DNA of 64,000 nt from Aricia agestis (Eukaryota > Arthropoda > Insecta > Lepidoptera > Lycaenidae): contig NC_056428.1 of assembly GCF_905147365.1 (NCBI RefSeq), positions 5,114,001 to 5,178,000 of the forward strand, given 5' to 3'. Within the stretch, counting starts at the first letter, position 1; every line of letters starts with the position of its first letter. The translations under genes and the position numbers were made by a program. The notes beneath the pieces are model-generated. The model saw only the letters and a list, made by a program, of their open reading frames with translations, ran no database searches and was not told where the DNA came from. Positions 43,582 through 55,321 of this stretch are shown here, in pieces.

Positions 43582-44048
43582 AAGGAGTTAATTTTTTTAG
43601 TTAAAACTTATAGATAAGACCCGCAGACTAAAAAAAAGTTTGATAGATAAAAAATTGCCGGCGCTGGCTTTATAGGCGGCTACCCGATACCGAAAAGTGT
43701 GAAATTTGGAAAGTCTGTATAAAGATGGCTGCGAACACGCCATTTGGACTGACTCGTACGCCTAAGAACATACCTATCATGTTAAATATGAACAATAAGG
43801 CCAGGGAAAACGCACAATAGTTCGGTATATGTACAATCATACCCCTGTCAAACCTCCTTCAACTGACGAAAGACTTTTGTTTCCTCCACAATTAATTCTG
43901 GACGTTCTCAGAAGACGTTAATTGTTTCATTCGATATAACGCATTAATCATCGCGTTAAGCTTTTATTACCAGCGGAGCCGGAAAACGTTGTTTTGCCAT
44001 GTGGCAAACGTCATGCAAACACAACTTAGGCAGGTGTATCAAAACTCG

Positions 44049-44254
44049 TTAGATGACGCCCGCATCTCCGTTGTGCCAAAATTCCTTTCTCGCGCGGGAA
44101 CCGTACATCTTTCCGGGATAAAAAGCATTGTATGTCATTTCCCGGGACTTAAATTATAGCCATACTATATTTCAGTAAAATCAGTTCAGCAATTTGGACG
44201 TAAAAAGGTAACAAACAAACGGACTTTCGCATATTTTATAATATTAGTAGGATA
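44049..44254 (-). mobile_element. Lep1-like repeat
   Basis: TTAGATGACGCCCGCATCTC, CGCGCGGGAACCGTACAT, CCCGGGACTTAAATTATAGC and TTTTATAATATTAGTAGGAT. The (CTGT)n tract is reduced. Confidence 0.65.
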
Positions 44255-44790
44255 GGATGTTGTAAAAGCCAGTCTCAACGGAAGATCTTTTGATCACGCG
44301 AGGACTTGTCATTTGTTGTTATGACTTATGACAACTCCTTTAAGAGCTTTCAGCTTTCACATTCAGCAAAAACGTTATTTCGGGTATGTAAAATTGACGT
44401 TGGCAGATTCCTACCTACCTACCCCTAGTGCATACAAAAAAATCATTCTTTGACCTTTCTCGAGACTTAAAAAGTATCTTCATGATACCTATCTAAAACT
44501 ATTCGACTAAATAGCAACAGCAATAACTGAAGATTAAGTAGCAGACAGACACCCTAGTAGGGACACAATATGCTAACACTATAAAACATTACCCTCTCTG
44601 TCTCAGTCGAGTAAACCTTACAAGTTACCTCCTGCAGCTTCTCCAATGCAAACGTCTGTCAGAACCACTCAACCTTCAAATTCGACTTGAAGTCTGAAAA
44701 CAACAATCAAGGATGCTCCTTGGTCTGATGCTTCACTTAATTACAATGTCGACGCAAAATTTATGTGATATTTTAACGAGACTTGGCGAT

Positions 44791-44975
44791 CCTTACTAAT
44801 TTTGTAAATGCGAAAGTGTATGTTATATCTGTCTGTTTGTTTGTCTGTCTCTTACATCTTCAGCCACTGAATTTTTATTACATTTGGTACGGAAATACTG
44901 TGAGTCCCGGAAAAAGAGATATCATACTTTTATACCGATAAATTGTTCGATTCCTGTGCGTTAAAATAATTTTTG
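44791..44975 (+). mobile_element. Lep1-like repeat, 3' incomplete
   Basis: CCTTACTAATTTTGTAAATG, CGAAAGTGTATG, (GTCT)n and ACTGTGAGTCCCGG. The GCGCAACGGAGTTGC end is not seen. Confidence 0.55.
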
Positions 44976-45104
44976 TGTCTTAAAATCATGAAGTTTCTAG
45001 TGGTACTAAAGTAGCGTTTGGCTTTAGACTTCGCTACAATATGTTTGCCAAATTTGTCAAGGTCGGTCATGAAGCGTTGGAACTTGGAGCCTTTTTTTAA
45101 CATG

Positions 45105-45245
45105 AGGAAATGCTTTACGCATCCCCGGCAAATTGGGGATATCCGCCGGGGTATGTGGGACTCCTGTAGTCTACCCACTAAAACCCCATGGTGCTCCACT
45201 CCTCGCTTAAGGCAGATTTGCGGATACGATAGAACCTACCGCTAC
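45105..45245. repeat. GC-richer repeat family T fragment
   Basis: ATATCCGCCGGGGTATGTGG and CTACCCACTAAAACCCCATG recall ATATGTGGGGCTCGCC and CTACCCACTAAAACACTGCG at 50605-50670. It could be the remains of a retroelement. No intact frame. Confidence 0.4.
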
Positions 45246-45262
45246 TAAGCGTTGGAGCCTAA

Positions 45263-45403
45263 GGGCCTGTTTCACCACTTCCTGATAAAGTGCCGAATAG
45301 GCTATTCACAACATTTTTGACAGATTCTCCATGCTCTTTCTGTCAAGTTAAGTGGTGGATTATAGCCTATTCGGCACTTATCAGGAAGCGGTGAAACAGA
45401 CCC
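45263..45403. mobile_element. Hairpin MITE family B, fourth copy
   Basis: GGGCCTGTTTCACCACTTCC at left, complement at right. The arms are nearly identical. Confidence 0.8.
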
Positions 45404-45420
45404 TTATAATATATCTATCT

Positions 45421-45653
45421 GTCAGTCAGTCTGGCCCCGTGCTAACTGCTAAGTATCTGAAGGACTTGTATTACAGGTACCAGACAACGGAAATATATTT
45501 AATACTTTTATACTATAAGTAGGTACACATATTTAATACACATACAGACCCGGGAGCATTGAAAACTTTTTGTTCAGTCGGCGGGATTCGAACCCGCGAC
45601 CCCCGGCTTGAGCTGCAACACACTCAACCAATAATTGAGCCATAGAGGTCGTC
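45421..45653 (-). mobile_element. tRNA-derived SINE, reverse copy
   Basis: On the minus strand: GACGACCTCTATGGCTCAAT head, A-box-like at 45628-45642, B box GGTTCGAATCC at 45584-45594, and the TTTCCGTTGTCTGGTACC body block. The A box carries an ATTATTGG variant. SINE, not tRNA. Confidence 0.8.
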
Positions 45654-45894
45654 AAAGTTGCATTGTTACTAGCGATGCGCTATATATTTCCGGTTCTATG
45701 ACTATCTGAGTTTTTAATGTTTTTATGCAAAAACCTGTTAACAATAACGAAAATACATTATGTCCCACTATCCCACTTCAGGTAAGTAACATTTGGCGTT
45801 AAATTCGTGTAGACATGCCCTTTGTGTCTCTTGAACAAAGTTTGCATTACAATTAGTTGTGTTCATGGAAACCTTTAATTTAAATGAGTTTGAA

Positions 45895-46682
45895 CTAGGG
45901 TGACCATCATTATTGTTAAAACACGGAAAACTGAAATTGAAATAACACTTAAAAGTTCACGCTCATCCTGTCGTCCAATATTATAAATGCAAATGTGTGT
46001 CTGTCTGTCTGTTACCTCTTCACGCCGAAGCCGCTGAAGCGATTTTGCTGAAATTTGCTATGGAGATACTTTGAGTCCTAGGAAAGAAAATCATCACATC
46101 ATTTTCAACATCAACATCATTTTTATTCCAGAAAAATGTTAAATTCCCCTCCGACAGACGAGTTTTGTCACAACGAAGTTGCGGGCGTCATCTAGTTTAT
46201 CATTATAATGCTCTTCAAATAACTGCTTCAGACTTGAGATTGAACTATTTAGGATATATTGTCACAATTTATTTTGATGTAAATCGTATCAAATAGAATA
46301 TAATAGTTGTTAATGTCTACGATCTCCAGTAGAAATAAGAAAAAATAATAAAAATGTCATATTCATTATAACAGGTATAATAATATTACCATGTTGAGTG
46401 TTTCGTATTATTATGTTTCATAATCAGGTTTATTTAGCTACATCATGATTCAAGTCAGATAAATAAAGAAATAGAAATTTTGACATATTATGTGGAGGAA
46501 ATAACTTTATTTTTAAACATTGCATAACTGGTGATAACACACTCAATGTAGTTTAATACCTGCAGAATTTCAATTAAATAATGTCTATCTTTCAAAAGCC
46601 CAAGCTATCCTTTTAGACTTTAGTGTTTAGAGTATAAAATAAAATATATTTTTTTTATTAGTGCGTATGGTCACCCTAGTTA
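45895..46682. mobile_element. Non-autonomous element with AACTAGGGTGACCAT termini
   Basis: 15-bp inverted ends (AACTAGGGTGACCAT at left, ATGGTCACCCTAGTT at right) enclose about 760 bp of noncoding DNA. The interior includes a nested Lep1-like copy (45975-46196). Confidence 0.6.
45975..46196 (+). mobile_element. Lep1-like repeat, nested
   Basis: CCAATATTATAAATGCAAAT, (GTCT)n, TACCTCTTCACGCCGAAGCC, GAGATACTTTGAGTCC and GCGGGCGTCATCTAGTT. It has an internal (ATC)n-like expansion at 46088-46125. Confidence 0.7.
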
Positions 46683-47000
46683 TTACCGCACTGGTGACAT
46701 ACTAGATGCATACAGTGAGAGGTCAGTGTGGTAACCCTTTTATATAAAGTACGTTGCAATTTACAATATCATTTTATATTGTTTTCATGCTGTTATAATA
46801 ATTAATATCGTTTGTAGTATGTCATATTTTATGTTGAATATCAATAATTAATATTATTATATTTTATTATTGCGGTCGTAGAGTTGTAGTTGCTCTTTTC
46901 TGCAAAATTTTTTTGTAATTATTTAATTAGTAAAGCTATATTTTTTTTGGCCGCTGCGGCCTAGCCGCTAGTGCACTATAATTATTGATCTAGGGTCAAT

Positions 47001-47140
47001 CAGACCGCAACGTGCCGCGTAGATGCATTGATTTTCTAAATTTGTACTGAATTGACAGATTTTGTGTGCGTGAGACGTCTTGCAAATCTGTCAAGTCCAT
47101 AAATTTAGAAATGCATTATACGCGTCGCGTTGCCGTCTGA
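47001..47140. mobile_element. MITE family Q, compact copy
   Basis: CAGACCGCAACGTGCCGCGT at left and ACGCGTCGCGTTGCCGTCTG at right. Inner arms are TTTCTAAATTTGTACTGA and TGGACTTGACAGATTTGC. Confidence 0.75.
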
Positions 47141-48146
47141 TTTAACCCTTTGATTGAAATGCAAAAAAAAATTAGAGACGTCGGTACTTTACATACTTTT
47201 TTATTTTATTTTATTTATTTGTTTATTTTCATAAATCATACATGTTATAAAATATACTCTCCATAAACCACTAAGGTTTGTCCGGAGTGTATAACAATAA
47301 TAATAAAAATTAAGTATATTATCATTGAGTACAATTTTTTTACACTCGCTTTTACTTAATTTATGCATCGTCGCTTCGCGTTTCGCTGAGATAAATTAAA
47401 TAGTAAAGTTCACAGAACTTAAATTATGTGTAAAGATAGTCTCTGCTAATACTGTGACTTGTGAGATATATTTATTATTATGAATGGTTGCAGGTAAGCA
47501 TATTTTGTGTATTAACCCACATTTTTTTGTTAAGTTATTGATGCAGTCTTGTTATAAATGCACTAAAGAACATGACTGCCTTCGTAACTCAATACATAAT
47601 TTTTGTGGGATGATACACAAATGCTTAACAGCGTCCATAATTTATTGGACGTTTTTACGACAGGAACTTGTCCCGTTTATTTGCATAAGTGTGGTCACAA
47701 TAGCGACCTATCGCTGGAAATGCATTGTTGTTGGGTCAACGATATTAAGGTCGGGACGGGGAACTTATATCATTATTCCGAATAGGGTGACCATTAGTTT
47801 TAATTACGCACGAAAATGGCCATTCAGAACGAAAACGATTAGGGTCAGATCACATCTAACCGGGGCAAGACGAGACTTGACGAAGCATAATAACGAATTG
47901 AAATGCCAATCATGTATCTTTCTGTTCCGTTGCCGTTTTAATCTTACATCACTGAAAACATATTTTGTATTTACAGGAAAGAAGAAGGATAATTTTTTAT
48001 CACTAGTAAAATGCGCTGTTTCCTATATTTACCTATACATATTATATTCTCGAGTTATAGAGCTAAGAAATGAGGGCTCTGAGCAGGAACGCTTGCGGAA
48101 AAATTATCGGTTGTCGCGGGATGCAAGAAATACCAATCCATACTTC
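47141..48146. other. Spacer with family P fragment; no gene supported
   Basis: Holds TGTGGGATGATACACAAATG (47604-47623) of family P and AGGGTGACCATTAGTTTTAA near 47787. A long open frame (47484-48326) runs through these and into the Lep1-like copy, and has no domain I recognise. Confidence 0.4.
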
Positions 48147-48341
48147 CATACTAATATAATTCTCTCCGTCTATCTGATACTTCTTTACGCCAAAACCGAT
48201 TTCGCTGAATTTTGGTATGGAGATACTTTGAGTCCCGGGAAAGGACATCTAGATTCTAGAATACTTTTATCCTGGAAAAATGTACGGTACCAGCGTTATA
48301 AACTAATTTTGGCGCAACGGAGTTGAGGTCGTCATCTAGTA
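48147..48341 (+). mobile_element. Lep1-like repeat
   Basis: CCATACTAATATAATTCTCT, GGTATGGAGATACTTTGAGT, CCCGGGAAAGGACAT, GCGCAACGGAGTTGAGGTCG and TCATCTAGT. An internal duplication of TCTAGATTCTAGAATAC is present. Confidence 0.65.
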
Positions 48342-49488
48342 CATAAAAACAAAGCTTTATTTTAATGTGTATTTAATAACTAAAATGTAAAATAATATTT
48401 AATTAAATTATTTATACTAAAAATATGATGGTAGCTCTACAATATTAAGAGATGAAACATGTTCCCAACATATAAAATATGATCTTTCACCTTCATTCAA
48501 TTTATTTATGTTGATGAATGTTGCTATAGCGTGAATGTTTTATTATGATTTCCGTTTTCAATAGTAGCTTGTGACATTAATAAATTAATAATTAAATTTA
48601 TAGACGACATAAAAAAATGAATATTGTCAAGGGTAGCTGATGATGATTTTGTAGCTACAATCTCGATCACGTCATCTTTCAAACAATCGAGTGCATCGAA
48701 ATCAGTCCATCATTTTCGACAGTAAACACATCGAAGTAGAATAAGATTTTTTGTTTTCTATTACTTAACACGACATTCTCTTTAACTTTACAGATCTTCC
48801 CAAGAAAGCTTACGTTTTTTTTCCAGGCTCAAAGTAAAATATAAAACCTTTCCAATTGCTAGTTTACAGAACTTTTTTATATCCATTTAATGGACCCTTA
48901 AAACGTTAAAGACTTTACATTTAATCAAACTTTTGCAAAATATTTTCGAGTTTCAGACTAAACTAAAGCCCCAAACCCAAATATTAATATTTACTACGAG
49001 TGAGTAAAGGGCCCTTTTTATGCGTGCGCACGATAGCCAAGTTTTACTATCTCGCAATAAAGACAAGTTAGGTCCCTAGTAGGGTGTACGCAGACGTGAA
49101 ATTCGAGAGACATTTTCGGGACAATTTCACAAAATATTAAGGTGTATTTCCCCTGGGTCGCGGATGGGAAATGCCACCTGTATTCCCACTTGGCAGAAGA
49201 ACGACTGCCTTTTCATTTTATGCTAACATTTACAAGTTTGCTTCCTGATTTTCGGGTAATGGATACTCTTGGTTTTAGTGTCTATCGTATCTTGATGTTC
49301 CTTACAAGTTACAACACAAACGTCTCGGCCAGTAAAGTAGGTAATTCCTCGATTTTTATAACCATTTACAAATGCCACTTATTTAAATAGGCCCACCACA
49401 AATTGCCATTAATAGTTTCAGGCAACTTTTATTTAAAAAAAAGTTTTCGTCACGCTTACGCTAATTAAGATTTTGTCTTTATTTGATA
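48342..49488. other. Spacer, no gene recognised
   Basis: About 1.1 kb of low-repeat AT-rich sequence. A short patch at 49140-49230 is GC-richer without a supported frame. Confidence 0.35.
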
Positions 49489-49698
49489 ACTAGATGATGC
49501 CCGCAACTCCGTTGAGCCAAAACTCGTTTATCGCGCGGGAACCGTACATTTTTCTGAGATAAAAAGTATCATATGTCCTTTCCCGGGACTCAAGGCCTCC
49601 ATGCCAAATTTCAGCAAAATCGGTTCAACGGTTTGGGCGTGAAGAGGTAACAGACAGACAGACAGAAACATTTTCACATTTATAATATTAGTATGGAT
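49489..49698 (-). mobile_element. Lep1-like repeat, near-complete
   Basis: ACTAGATGATGCCCGCAACT, CGCGCGGGAACCGTACATTT, TTTCCCGGGACTCAAGGC, (CAGA)n and TTATAATATTAGTATGG. Confidence 0.75.
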
Positions 49699-50184
49699 AT
49701 GTTGGAAGATCAAAGCACAAGCGTATTACTAGCACTAAATAAGACAATCAAGTGGGTTTGCTCATAAATTATTATAAAAAGTTATAACTCTCGGTGCAGA
49801 CTCACTGCAGCTGCTACTTCTATATAAGGGACACATACTTACACATTACACACCTTAAAGTATTATCACTTAAATAATATTATAACTTTTTTTATCTGCT
49901 GTACGTGTGTTTCGGTTTAAAGTCCCAGACTTTGCAAAAATCGTGGTTACGAAAGAAGGACATTTAACGTTAACCACACGTGACACGAGGCGTAAAAGTT
50001 TTTATTGCGAAAATACTTTGACCCTGGTCAGGTAGCAGGTAGGATCACTAGGAAGTGCAATTTTATACTTACTGTACTAACTTATATTTTAGTTATATGA
50101 TTATAAATAAAATATAAGTATATTATAAGTTGTTTTACAACATCACAGAGTCACAATTCGTTGATTTCGCGGTATTGTCTATAA

Positions 50185-50562
50185 CAGGGGTCTTGAACGG
50201 CGGACCGCGGTCCGCATCCGGACCGCCGACCCATTGTGTGCGGACCAAGCATATTCAAAGATGAACTTCGTTAAAACTCGGTCTCGACTAACTGAAGAAC
50301 ATCTTCAGGATTTAATGTCAATAGCTTGCACCAATTTCACTCCAAACAAGGAACAAAAATTGTCACTTTTCATTTCATTGATATGTTAATATAAAGATAA
50401 GTAAATAAATACCTTTGTGATTTACGTAATCACCTTTGTTTATTATATATTCTTAACCTATTTGAAAAAAGAATTTTATTTATAAAAATGTGTGGACCGC
50501 GAAGGTCATATTTTGATTTCTTAAAATGGACCCCGAGCGAAAGTAATTGGTGACCTCTGGTC
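50185..50562. mobile_element. hAT-like non-autonomous element
   Basis: CAGGGGTCTTGAACGGCGGA and GACCGCGGTCCGC at left, GTAATTGGTGACCTCTG at right. Termini CAGGGGTC/CAGAGGTC are inverted. Flanks GTCTATAA and GTCTTTTT agree at 5 of 8 positions, compatible with an eroded 8-bp TSD. Confidence 0.5.
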
Positions 50563-50589
50563 TTTTTTTTTTTAACACAGTGAAATTCT

Positions 50590-50840
50590 GTGACCAATTC
50601 TCCCGCTGCGGATATGTGGGGCTCGCCACGACGGGTGAGAGCCACGGCCCTACCCACTAAAACACTGCGATGTATCCTCAACACGCTGGACCGAGTGCGA
50701 CCGGTAACTGCAGCATGGCTTCCGAGACTCGGTTGGCGACACCTGCTGTACGTCGCAGGCCCTTACATTGAATGGGTTTTATGGCCCCTCAGGCCCAACA
50801 GGACCCCTGGTCTATACTGTCGAATATGTCGCACTCTAAC
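50590..50840. repeat. GC-rich repeat family T
   Basis: ATATGTGGGGCTCGCCACGA, GGCCCTACCCACTAAAACAC, TTGGCGACACCTGCTG and GGCCCAACAGGACCCC. It shares its left part with 45105-45245. Likely retroelement-derived. No intact frame with a known domain. Confidence 0.4.
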
Positions 50841-51234
50841 TTAATTTCTCTTCAGTATTCAACGCAAAGAAGTTATAGGCAAATTCTAAAAATGTCTTTC
50901 CAATTACAGGACTTAATGAGTCCAATTTTGTGAAAGATGAAAAATCTTTTGTACAAAATTGAACGTGAATTCGTATTCATGGCTTCAAATCACTAATGAG
51001 ACTCACTTGACTTAATTGCTACGATTCTTAAACATTATTCCTTCATTAATTTATTACATCATTAATCATAAATCATAATAATATTAAGGACTTGAGTGTT
51101 TGACGTGAATTTGTACCAAAATTCTACGACAACCACAACGTATTCAATAGGGCATATTACGCCAAGGGCGCTACTAGTAGAATTTCGACAGAAACGGTGT
51201 CAAACGTCGAAAAACACTTGTTACAGTTCCGTAG

Positions 51235-51822
51235 CCAAAAGGCAAAAAACGGAACCCTTATAGATTCGTCATGTCTGTCTGTCTGTCCGTCCGTATGTCA
51301 CAGCCACTTTTCACCAAAACTATAAGAGCTATACTATTCAAACTTGGTAAGTAGATGTAGTCTGTAAACCACATTAAGATTTTGATACAAAAAAGGAAAA
51401 ATTATTAAAAATTTTAAAGGTCCCCATAGCTACAACTGAAACAAAAAAAAATTTTTTCATCTAAGCTATGCGTGTGGGGTATTTATGGATAGGTCTTAAA
51501 TAATCATATGGAGGTTTCTAATATCATTTTTTTCTAACCTGAATAGTTTGCGATAATTTCTAAAGTCTAAAAGGGCATGATAAGTCTAAAAAATATATAA
51601 TATGATGTACATTACTATAAAAACTACCAACGAAAATTGGTTTGAACGAAATCTAGCAAGTAGTTTTTTTATACGTCATAAATGGTAAACCTAAAATTAA
51701 CTTTCATTAAATCAACTGAAACATAAAAATAAATCAAAAACCTTTTAATTTCATAAAAAATAAACCTTATTGTTGCTGCGGAACCCTTCATGGGCGAGTG
51801 CAACTCGCACTGGGCTGGTTCT
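51235..51822 (+). mobile_element. Repeat family H, full-length copy
   Basis: AGTTCCGTAGCCAAAAGGCA, AAAAACGGAACCCTTATAGA, (GTCT)n, GTCCGTCCGTATGTCACAGC, ACTATAAGAGCTATACTATT and the terminal CATGGGCGAGTGCAACTCGC. A widespread lepidopteran interspersed repeat; I do not assert its class. Confidence 0.7.
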
Positions 51823-51947
51823 ATTTACTGTCTGCACTGGTGGTGCCTCTAGCGTGAAAACATTGCAGTAATATATCTTGCATTCAACAGTTTTCTCAGC
51901 GAAGTTCGATACCAAAAATGTGTGCGTTATTAGACACAAATCTCAAT

Positions 51948-52310
51948 AGCTATGTCCACACTATGCGTCTTCGTCTTCAATTTTTGTCATCTTCTTTGTG
52001 TTCAATTTTCGTTTGGCGCTTTCAATAATTGAATGCGTTAACGAACGCAACGCCAACATTGTCATTTTTTTTCAGTTGCAGATTGCAGTGTCTGTCAGCT
52101 TGGTAACATGTGCGACGAGAACGTTTTACTGGGTGGAATATGTGCGGCTTATTTGGTCATAACACATAAGAAATTCCAGAAAAAATAGAACTAAGTGAAA
52201 GTTTTGAATACGGTCAGAGCGCATGCGTCGCGGGCATGCCTCACGTACGCTGTTGACTGCGCTGTGACGCATGCCCTTGACGAACAAAACGGCACAGTGT
52301 GGACAAAGCT
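51948..52310. mobile_element. MITE with AGCTATGTCCACACT termini
   Basis: AGCTATGTCCACACTATGCG at left and GGCACAGTGTGGACAAAGCT at right. The interior carries several GCGTTGTGA/GCATGC-type palindromic bits but no gene. Confidence 0.65.
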
Positions 52311-53575
52311 AATGCATCGCGTTGTGAGCTGTGACTATGCTCATGCGATGCCAGTTTTTCATACATTTTACAAAAATCAATTCATCCTTTTAAAACCTTG
52401 TACTAGCGCCATATTTTCTTAGGTCCATGAAATATTAATGATTTCAAAGTAACATTCTATTAATATGCTCATAATAATATTCACATAACCCATATGGCTA
52501 GAGTGACCGGTCCGGATTTACTTTCAACGCCCAAATATGGACAATAGATGATAAAAAGTTGTTAATGCGTATAATATATTAACACCTTTTTAGGGCTTTC
52601 AACTAGACGCCGTTTTGGTCAATCCGTCTTAGGGATTGAGTGGTGGGAAACTCCATGGCCTAGTAAGCTGATTAAAATAGATGTACCAGCATATACAACT
52701 AGTACGAGTAAATACCATCGAAGAAATCGATTCATTGGCACTAACGGGTCAATTCGTCAGATTATGTCAATTCAATGTTATGTGTAAACTGTCGGCTGGG
52801 TTTAACATTTTTTTTTGTTAGCCTATGCTATTCCATTGCTGGGCAAAGGGATATCATAGGCTAACATAACGCGAACAAATTACGTAGGTAAAAACGTCAA
52901 CTTCTCTAGTACTATCACAGAAGTTGTAAGTGTGATTATTAGATAAGTTGATTTATATTATACAGATGGCGGAACTAAGTAATTTAATCGCGTTTTGTCA
53001 AACCCAGTCGACAGATCACGAATTACATTGAGTTTAGTTTTTATTATTCGTAGCCAGCCAGCCAGCCAGCCAGTTCGTACCAAATTACGTAGGTCCGTCA
53101 TCTGTCTGAATCAAGTTCTCTGATAGTACATACGGTCGATGGAGGCAAGTGGACGTCACGATTAGGCACACGTAGCCAAGCAAGCGTAGGATGCCCTGCC
53201 TGATGAGTATTGATTTGAAGACAGTGGCTGGCGATAAGTCAGAGTAGGAGTCGAATCGAGAGTTTTTAAGCTATCAGAGACATTTTTCCACCAGTATTTC
53301 CATTTTTTAATGGTCCTTTATTTACCAACAAGAAAAAAAAGTCATTATGCCTACTATCGTTCTAGTTCGTTGATACGTAGTATTAATCTTAGCCGTAAGT
53401 CCTAATTGAAATAATTTCCCGGCTATCTCATCTAATATTGTTGTGTTGCGGCCGCCATGACAGGTCAATCTGTCCCTAGGGGGTCGTACTGTGATATCTA
53501 ATATCTATTACCTTAGAATACATGAATAGCAAATAAACTAGGCTAATTGCAGACTTAGGTTCGGCGTAGACAGTA
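52311..53575. other. Spacer, no gene recognised
   Basis: Includes a GTTAGCCTATG...CATAGGCTAAC inverted pair (52818-52865), a (CCAG)n microsatellite (53054-53074) and a GC-richer GCGGCCGCCATGACAGG site near 53449. No gene supported. Confidence 0.4.
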
Positions 53576-53829
53576 TACAGGGTGTAACAAAACTAAGAGA
53601 TAATATAGGCTGCATATCCCTAATATAGAGTTCACTGTAAAAGTAGCAGCGCTGAAAGAACAATTTTTGTGATTTCTATGGGCAAGCGCCCGAGCGTCAG
53701 GAATTTTCGCATACAAAAATAAAAAAAGTAGCCTTTCAGCGCTTATGTAGAGTTCGCTGTGAAAGTCACAGCGAACTCTACATACAACCCAAACACATTA
53801 TTATCACTTAGTTTTGTTATGCCTTGTAA
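53576..53829. mobile_element. MITE family D
   Basis: TACAGGGTGTAACAAAACTA at left, ACTTAGTTTTGTTATGCC at right, with inner AGAGTTCACTGTAAAAGTAG and complement blocks. Confidence 0.75.
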
Positions 53830-54922
53830 TTTTTTTCTTAGCGGCTGCCTGCCCGCTTAGCATGGCGTTTTCATCCCATAAACTATACTTTTGTCTTTTC
53901 TACGTAGACAGGAATTAAATCTGCAAACGGCACGCTAAGCGGGCTCTTTTAACTAAGACAAAATGTACGGTTACGGTCTATAACAAGTAAGCCTTAAGAT
54001 ACAAAAGTACACAAGTACAAGTCAGTCAACACTTAGCTTAAAGTGATTTTAATAACCACACTTTCTATAATTCAAGGCTGATACGACTGATTATGCGTTT
54101 GGCTCACGACTTAGCACATGTACATTAGGTATTCAGTGAGCTATGACTAAGTCTGGCACTGTAATGTACTATGACAGATCACTGACACGCGCTCACGTTT
54201 CCATACAAACACTTCTATAGTCTTTTCGGGTTAAGCCAGAAGTGGATCATCAGTTCATACAAAATATGTGGGTTTTCGATACATCATTTGCCACCAGAGG
54301 GACGGTAGGGTATTTCGTGTCAAATTTCGTAAGACTATAAAATCAGCGTAGAATTTTTTTTCGATTAAAATTCGCAAATAATAATTTCTTCAACTCTATG
54401 TGTGTGTTTAATTTAATGAAAATCTATCTAGAATTTATTTCAATTAAAATAGATAAATTATAATAATTTCCACACTAACTGCAATGTAGGTGTTTACCGT
54501 TATCAAAAGGGCTAATAAATAACAACTTGACACACGAACAAATATGTTTCACGAACATGAATACCAATGCAGACCACATACGCGCTTCCCTGTAATAATT
54601 ACATTTATTCAAGGCACAGGTCTCCAACGAGTGTAATATGCATATTGCATTTGTTCACAGGTCGAGAAATTTCCTTTAGTAGTCTCATGCAGTAGTCCTC
54701 AACCTTACCAGCTAGCCGTCAAAAAAAGAAAATTAAAAAAAATGAGTTGCACTTTAGAAAAAGGACAAATTGTTTATAGAACTGCAATATTTTCATGCTA
54801 GGCTAGCACTAGCATAGACATAAACAAAAAAATGTTCGACGTTTGACAGCGCCGTATTTTGCTCGGATTATTTACTGTATTGTGCTAGTAGTGGCCTCTG
54901 CTTTTGCCTACAAAAGTTATTT
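53830..54922. other. Spacer, no gene recognised
   Basis: AT-rich. A fragment with GTTCGACGTTTGACAGCGCC (54835-54855) parallels CAAACGTCGA at 51201, just ahead of the other family H copy. Confidence 0.35.
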
Positions 54923-55321
54923 TTAGGGTTCCGTAGCCAAATGGCAAAAAACGGAACCCTTATATTATATTCGTCATGTCTGTCTGTCTGTCCGTCCGTA
55001 TGTCACAGCCACTTTTCTCCGAAACTATAAGAGCTGTACTATTGAAACTTGGTAAGTAGATGTATTCTGTGAACCGCATTAAGATTTTGATACACCCACT
55101 TAAATTAATCAACTGAAATATAATATTATGTAAATGCCACAAGGCATTAAGCCAGCCTTTGTGCAACAACGTACAACAACGTGCAAACATTTTAAAATAA
55201 ATTAAAAAAATAATTTATATAAGTATAAAATAAATCAAAAACCTTTTAATTTCATAAAAAAACTTTATTGCTGCTGCGGAACCCTTCGTGGGCGAGTCCA
55301 ACTCGCACTTGGCCGGTTTTT
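54923..55321 (+). mobile_element. Repeat family H, internally deleted copy
   Basis: TTAGGGTTCCGTAGCCAAAT, (GTCT)n, GTCACAGCCACTTTTCTCCG, then directly the distal CTTTTAATTTCATAAAAAAA and CGTGGGCGAGTCCAACTCGC. It lacks about 190 bp of the middle compared with 51235-51822. Confidence 0.7.

Noticed and set aside
47484..48326. 280-codon open frame, the longest in the window
   Set aside because: It runs through a family P fragment and into a Lep1-like repeat, with no domain, no coding-like composition and no conserved motif.
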